Part shown: in pieces, positions 61,354-64,000 of the stretch
How positions within the stretch are numbered: position 1 is the stretch's first letter
How the letters are laid out: every line of letters starts with the position of its first letter
From: Acidobacteriota bacterium
GTDB lineage: Bacteria > Actinomycetota > Acidimicrobiia > ATN3
NCBI GenBank assembly: GCA_003577105.1
Contig: QEUQ01000002.1
Coordinates: 83,047 to 147,046, forward strand
Reading direction: 5' to 3'
Length of the DNA: 64,000 nucleotides
Made by a program: the position numbers and the translations under genes
The notes under the pieces: generated by a model
Databases searched by the model: none
Told to the model about the DNA's origin: nothing
The model's input: the letters and a program-made list of their open reading frames with translations, nothing else

Positions 61354-62403
61354 TCAGCCGACTTCCCAAGTTCCTGCTGACCGGAGCAGGCCGGCCACAT
61401 CATCAGGTCCGGGCCGCGATTTGGCCTCGTCGATCTGGCGGTACACCTCGTCACCGTAAACAGGCCGCTCGACGTCTCGGAAAACGCCTATTGGAGTAGG
61501 TCCGACAGGGGACTCGGAAAGCCTGCTCAGCGCAAATGCGAGGCTCGGCTCCGGCGCCGAGGTGTTGTGGACCACGATCTGAGACTCTTCAACCTCAGCC
61601 ACGCTGGCAATACGTGCGCTTCCGTCTTCACTAAGCACGACGCACTTCTCGCGCTCGGCGCCAAAGATCACAGGTTCCCCGTCGACGAGGCGTATCTGAT
61701 TTGCGTCCCGAGTGAGTTTGCCGGTGATCGCTTCGAAGGCCTTGTCATTGAAGACATTGCAGTTCTGATAGATCTCGACAAGCGCCGCGCCCCTGTGCTT
61801 CGCAGCCGCCTGAAGAACCTCGGCCGTGTGGCTCCGGTCCATGTCAACAGTTCGTGCCACAAATGAGGCCTCCGCCCCAAGTGCCAGCGACACGGGATTG
61901 AAAGGCTGGTCCAAGCTACCGAAGGGGGTTGACTTCGTCACCTTTCCCTGCTCGCTCGTCGGCGAGTACTGCCCCTTGGTCAAACCGTAGATCTGGTTGT
62001 TGAACAAAAGGACCTTGACGTCCACATTGCGGCGAAGGGCATGGATCAGATGATTGCCTCCGATCGAGAGAGCATCGCCATCACCAGTGACCACCCACAC
62101 CTGAAGGTCCGGTCGAGAAATCGCAATCCCCGATGCAATCGCGGGAGCTCGCCCGTGGATCGAATGCATTCCATATGTATTGGTGTAATAGGGAAAGCGA
62201 GACGAACAGCCAATTCCGGAAATGAACACGATGTCTTTTGGCAGCCGGCCCTGCTCCGCCAAGAAACTCTGGACACTTGCGAGAATCGTGTAGTCGCCGC
62301 ACCCAGGGCACCAGCGGACTTCCTGGTCAGTCTGAAAATCCTTGCGTGAAAGTTCCGATCCCTCAGCTTCGCCTGTCACAAGTGGCTCAGCGGCTTCGCT
62401 CAT
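61354..62403 (-). CDS. korB: 2-oxoacid:ferredoxin oxidoreductase beta subunit
   Basis: A 349-aa thiamine-diphosphate-binding subunit. [17 protein letters not shown] (cluster Cys) and the TPP motif [12 protein letters not shown] with [20 protein letters not shown] identify it. With KorA it oxidises 2-oxoglutarate or a related 2-oxoacid to acyl-CoA, reducing ferredoxin. ATG overlaps the korA stop. Confidence 0.9.
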   Translation of the reverse strand: MSEAAEPLVTGEAEGSELSRKDFQTDQEVRWCPGCGDYTILASVQSFLAEQGRLPKDIVFISGIGCSSRFPYYTNTYGMHSIHGRAPAIASGIAISRPDLQVWVVTGDGDALSIGGNHLIHALRRNVDVKVLLFNNQIYGLTKGQYSPTSEQGKVTKSTPFGSLDQPFNPVSLALGAEASFVARTVDMDRSHTAEVLQAAAKHRGAALVEIYQNCNVFNDKAFEAITGKLTRDANQIRLVDGEPVIFGAEREKCVVLSEDGSARIASVAEVEESQIVVHNTSAPEPSLAFALSRLSESPVGPTPIGVFRDVERPVYGDEVYRQIDEAKSRPGPDDVAGLLRSAGTWEVG

Positions 62404-64000
62404 TGTCCGAGCACCTCCAGCGCCTTTTCCTCGATCTGGGACACTCGGAAGGGCAGCGTCCAGACCTTGTTCAGCGGAATTGCATCGACGAGATATTCGG
62501 CCCGCAATATCCGAACCAGTTGACCGAGATTCAGTTCCGGAACAAGGACATGCCGGTAGGCACGCAGTACCTCACCGGTGTTGGCAGGCAGCGGATAGAT
62601 GTGCCGCAGATGCGCTCTTGCCACCTTGTGACCCGCCAAACGCAACCTACGAACCGCCGCAGCTATTGAGCCGTAGGTCGAGCCCCAGCCGATTATCAGA
62701 AGTTCCGCGCCTTGCTCGTCGTCTACCTCGAGCGGCGGAATATCCCTGACAATACCGTCCACCTTGGCCTGCCGAATTCTCGTCATTGCCTCATGATTCT
62801 CGGCTGAGTAGCTGACGGTACCGCGGTCGACTTCCTTTTCGAGTCCTCCAATTCTGTGCGTCAAGCCCTCGGTCCCTGGTATCGCCCAAGGCCGGGCGAG
62901 CGTCTCGGAATTACGCAAATACGGCCAGTACTCGTCGCCGTGATTAGGTTCGGTTGCGAATCCCGGCTCAATTGGCTCGTAAGAATCCATATCTGGCAAG
63001 CGCCAGGGCTCCGACCCGTTTGCCAAGTAGGAGTCCGAAAGGAGGTAAACCGGAGTTCGGTACTTGACGGCAATTCTGGCCGCTTCAATTGCAGCATCGA
63101 AGCAATCGCTCGGCGACTTGGCAGCTATGACTGGAACCGGCGACTCTCCGTGTCTGCCGTACATGGCCTGGAAGAGATCTGACTGCTCAGTCTTGGTCGG
63201 CAAACCAGTAGATGGCCCGCCGCGCTGAACGTCAACAATCACAAGCGGCAATTCGAGGCTCACTGCCAATCCAACTGCTTCGGACTTCAAGTCCATGCCT
63301 GGCCCGCTCGTGGTGGTAACGGCGAGCATGCCCGCAAACGCTGCTCCGATTGCGGATCCAATCCCGGCAATTTCATCTTCAGCCTGAAATGCGATCACAT
63401 CGAATCGCTTGAGAGCACTCAGCTGCTCGAGAATTTCCGAGGCCGGCGTAATCGGATAGGAACCCAAGAAAAGCGTCAAACCAGATAGCTTCGCCGCGGC
63501 GACAAGCCCATAGGCGAGTGCCGGGTTTCCCGTAATGCTCCTGTAGGTACCGGGTTCAAGTGCGGCTGGCGCGACCTGGTACTGGTGATCGAAGAGCTCC
63601 TGGGACTCCGCGAAGTAGTAGCCCGCTTTGAAGGCTGCGACATTTGCGTCCGCAACAGTGGGGCGCCCCTTGAAGGTCTCGGTGATCCACTCAAGAGTGG
63701 GCTCGACTGGCCGCGTGTACAGCCAGGAAACCAGACCCAAAGCAAAGAAGTTCTTTGATCGCTCGGCAATTCTCGGCTTCACACCGAGGTCGGCGACCGC
63801 CTCCACCGTAATGGTGGTCATAGGCACCTTGAATACCTGGTATCCGTTGAGAGTGTCGTCCTCAAGAGGATTCGAGTCGTAGCCTGCCTTGTGAAGATTC
63901 CGCTCGTCGAAAGCATCTTCGTTGACGATGATCGTGCCCCCAGCAACCAGGTCGCCGAGATTCGCCTTCAACGCGGCTGGATTCATTGCAACCAGCACAC
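62400..64000 (-). CDS. korA: 2-oxoacid:ferredoxin oxidoreductase alpha subunit (5' part outside window)
   Basis: Open to the right edge, so about the first 80 residues are missing. It starts inside the fused gamma domain ([20 protein letters not shown]) and continues with the alpha domain ([20 protein letters not shown], then [28 protein letters not shown] and [17 protein letters not shown]). The fused gamma-alpha form is typical of actinobacterial KorA. The likely substrate is 2-oxoglutarate; pyruvate cannot be excluded. Confidence 0.9.
   Translation of the reverse strand, partial: VLVAMNPAALKANLGDLVAGGTIIVNEDAFDERNLHKAGYDSNPLEDDTLNGYQVFKVPMTTITVEAVADLGVKPRIAERSKNFFALGLVSWLYTRPVEPTLEWITETFKGRPTVADANVAAFKAGYYFAESQELFDHQYQVAPAALEPGTYRSITGNPALAYGLVAAAKLSGLTLFLGSYPITPASEILEQLSALKRFDVIAFQAEDEIAGIGSAIGAAFAGMLAVTTTSGPGMDLKSEAVGLAVSLELPLVIVDVQRGGPSTGLPTKTEQSDLFQAMYGRHGESPVPVIAAKSPSDCFDAAIEAARIAVKYRTPVYLLSDSYLANGSEPWRLPDMDSYEPIEPGFATEPNHGDEYWPYLRNSETLARPWAIPGTEGLTHRIGGLEKEVDRGTVSYSAENHEAMTRIRQAKVDGIVRDIPPLEVDDEQGAELLIIGWGSTYGSIAAAVRRLRLAGHKVARAHLRHIYPLPANTGEVLRAYRHVLVPELNLGQLVRILRAEYLVDAIPLNKVWTLPFRVSQIEEKALEVLGQ

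Noticed and set aside
1..64000. CRISPR array
   Set aside because: No evenly spaced direct repeats of 24-40 bases with unique spacers were seen; the only tandem DNA repeats are the short ones listed.
1..64000. Insertion sequences or transposase genes
   Set aside because: No DDE, HUH or serine transposase motifs were found; the only recombinase is the tyrosine integrase at 7837-8943.

Overview
This 64 kb window comes from the chromosome of an actinomycete-phylum bacterium (Actinomycetota). The evidence is a complete Pup-proteasome locus (pup, dop, pafA, prcB, prcA, the ARC/Mpa ATPase, pafB, pafC), a WhiB-type regulator, a DUF4193 protein, a DUF4395-thioredoxin pair and a HelY-type helicase. 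Base composition looks only moderately GC-rich by eye. Together with an F420-type FrhB-like protein, a KorAB ferredoxin oxidoreductase, a tandem ThyX-like protein and a TtuA/ubiquitin-like thiolation pair, this suggests a deep-branching, non-streptomycete lineage such as an Acidimicrobiia- or Thermoleophilia-like organism. That placement is inference.

Layout. (1) Positions 1-9585 hold a zinc-ribbon gene running off the left edge and then an integrated phage-like element ending at a tRNA-Val(UAC) gene. The rightward block encodes a replisome-organizer-like protein, a DnaB helicase, a small-terminase-like zinc protein and a chain of tiny overlapping genes. The leftward block encodes integrase, an excisionase-like HTH protein and a truncated glycosyltransferase. 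Truncated rtcB and the truncated glycosyltransferase meet tail to tail at about 7.06-7.26 kb. No capsid, portal, tail or large-terminase gene is visible, so the element resembles a phage satellite or a decayed prophage; its left end is not seen. (2) Positions 9.7-22.7 kb hold whiB, a 57-aa small gene with its own terminator, a SUKH-domain protein, a GH51 arabinofuranosidase, two polytopic glycosyltransferase-like proteins, a zinc dehydrogenase, a large secreted kelch-plus-repeat protein, a GNAT acetyltransferase and Lnt. (3) Positions 22.8-45.3 kb are an almost entirely leftward cell-maintenance region. In order of transcription it reads ubiquitin-like protein, ttuA-like, trmI, ARC, dop, pup, prcB, prcA, pafA, pafB, pafC, a PHP hydrolase, Tat genes, an unknown membrane-anchored protein, helY, a tandem ThyX-like protein and DUF4193. 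It is interrupted by a rightward histidine kinase and a ferredoxin preceded by a 34-codon ORF. (4) Positions 45.4-64 kb are mixed housekeeping: small membrane proteins, PBP4-type carboxypeptidase, thioesterase, cysS, SCO6745-like protein, nitroreductase, a response regulator with a degenerate GGDEF site, DUF4395-thioredoxin, a MacB/FtsX-type permease, M20 amidohydrolase, an alpha/beta hydrolase, FrhB-like protein, a zinc-ribbon membrane protein and korBA (korA runs off the right edge).

How the genes work together. ARC unfolds pupylated proteins for the PrcAB proteasome. PafA ligates Pup, Dop removes it, and Pup here already ends in Glu so needs no deamidation. PafB and PafC are the paired WYL regulators usually linked to this locus. 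ThiS/MoaD-like and TtuA-like proteins form a likely sulfur relay for tRNA thiolation next to a tRNA m1A58 methyltransferase. The mobile element carries its own replication functions and a tRNA-targeted integration module.
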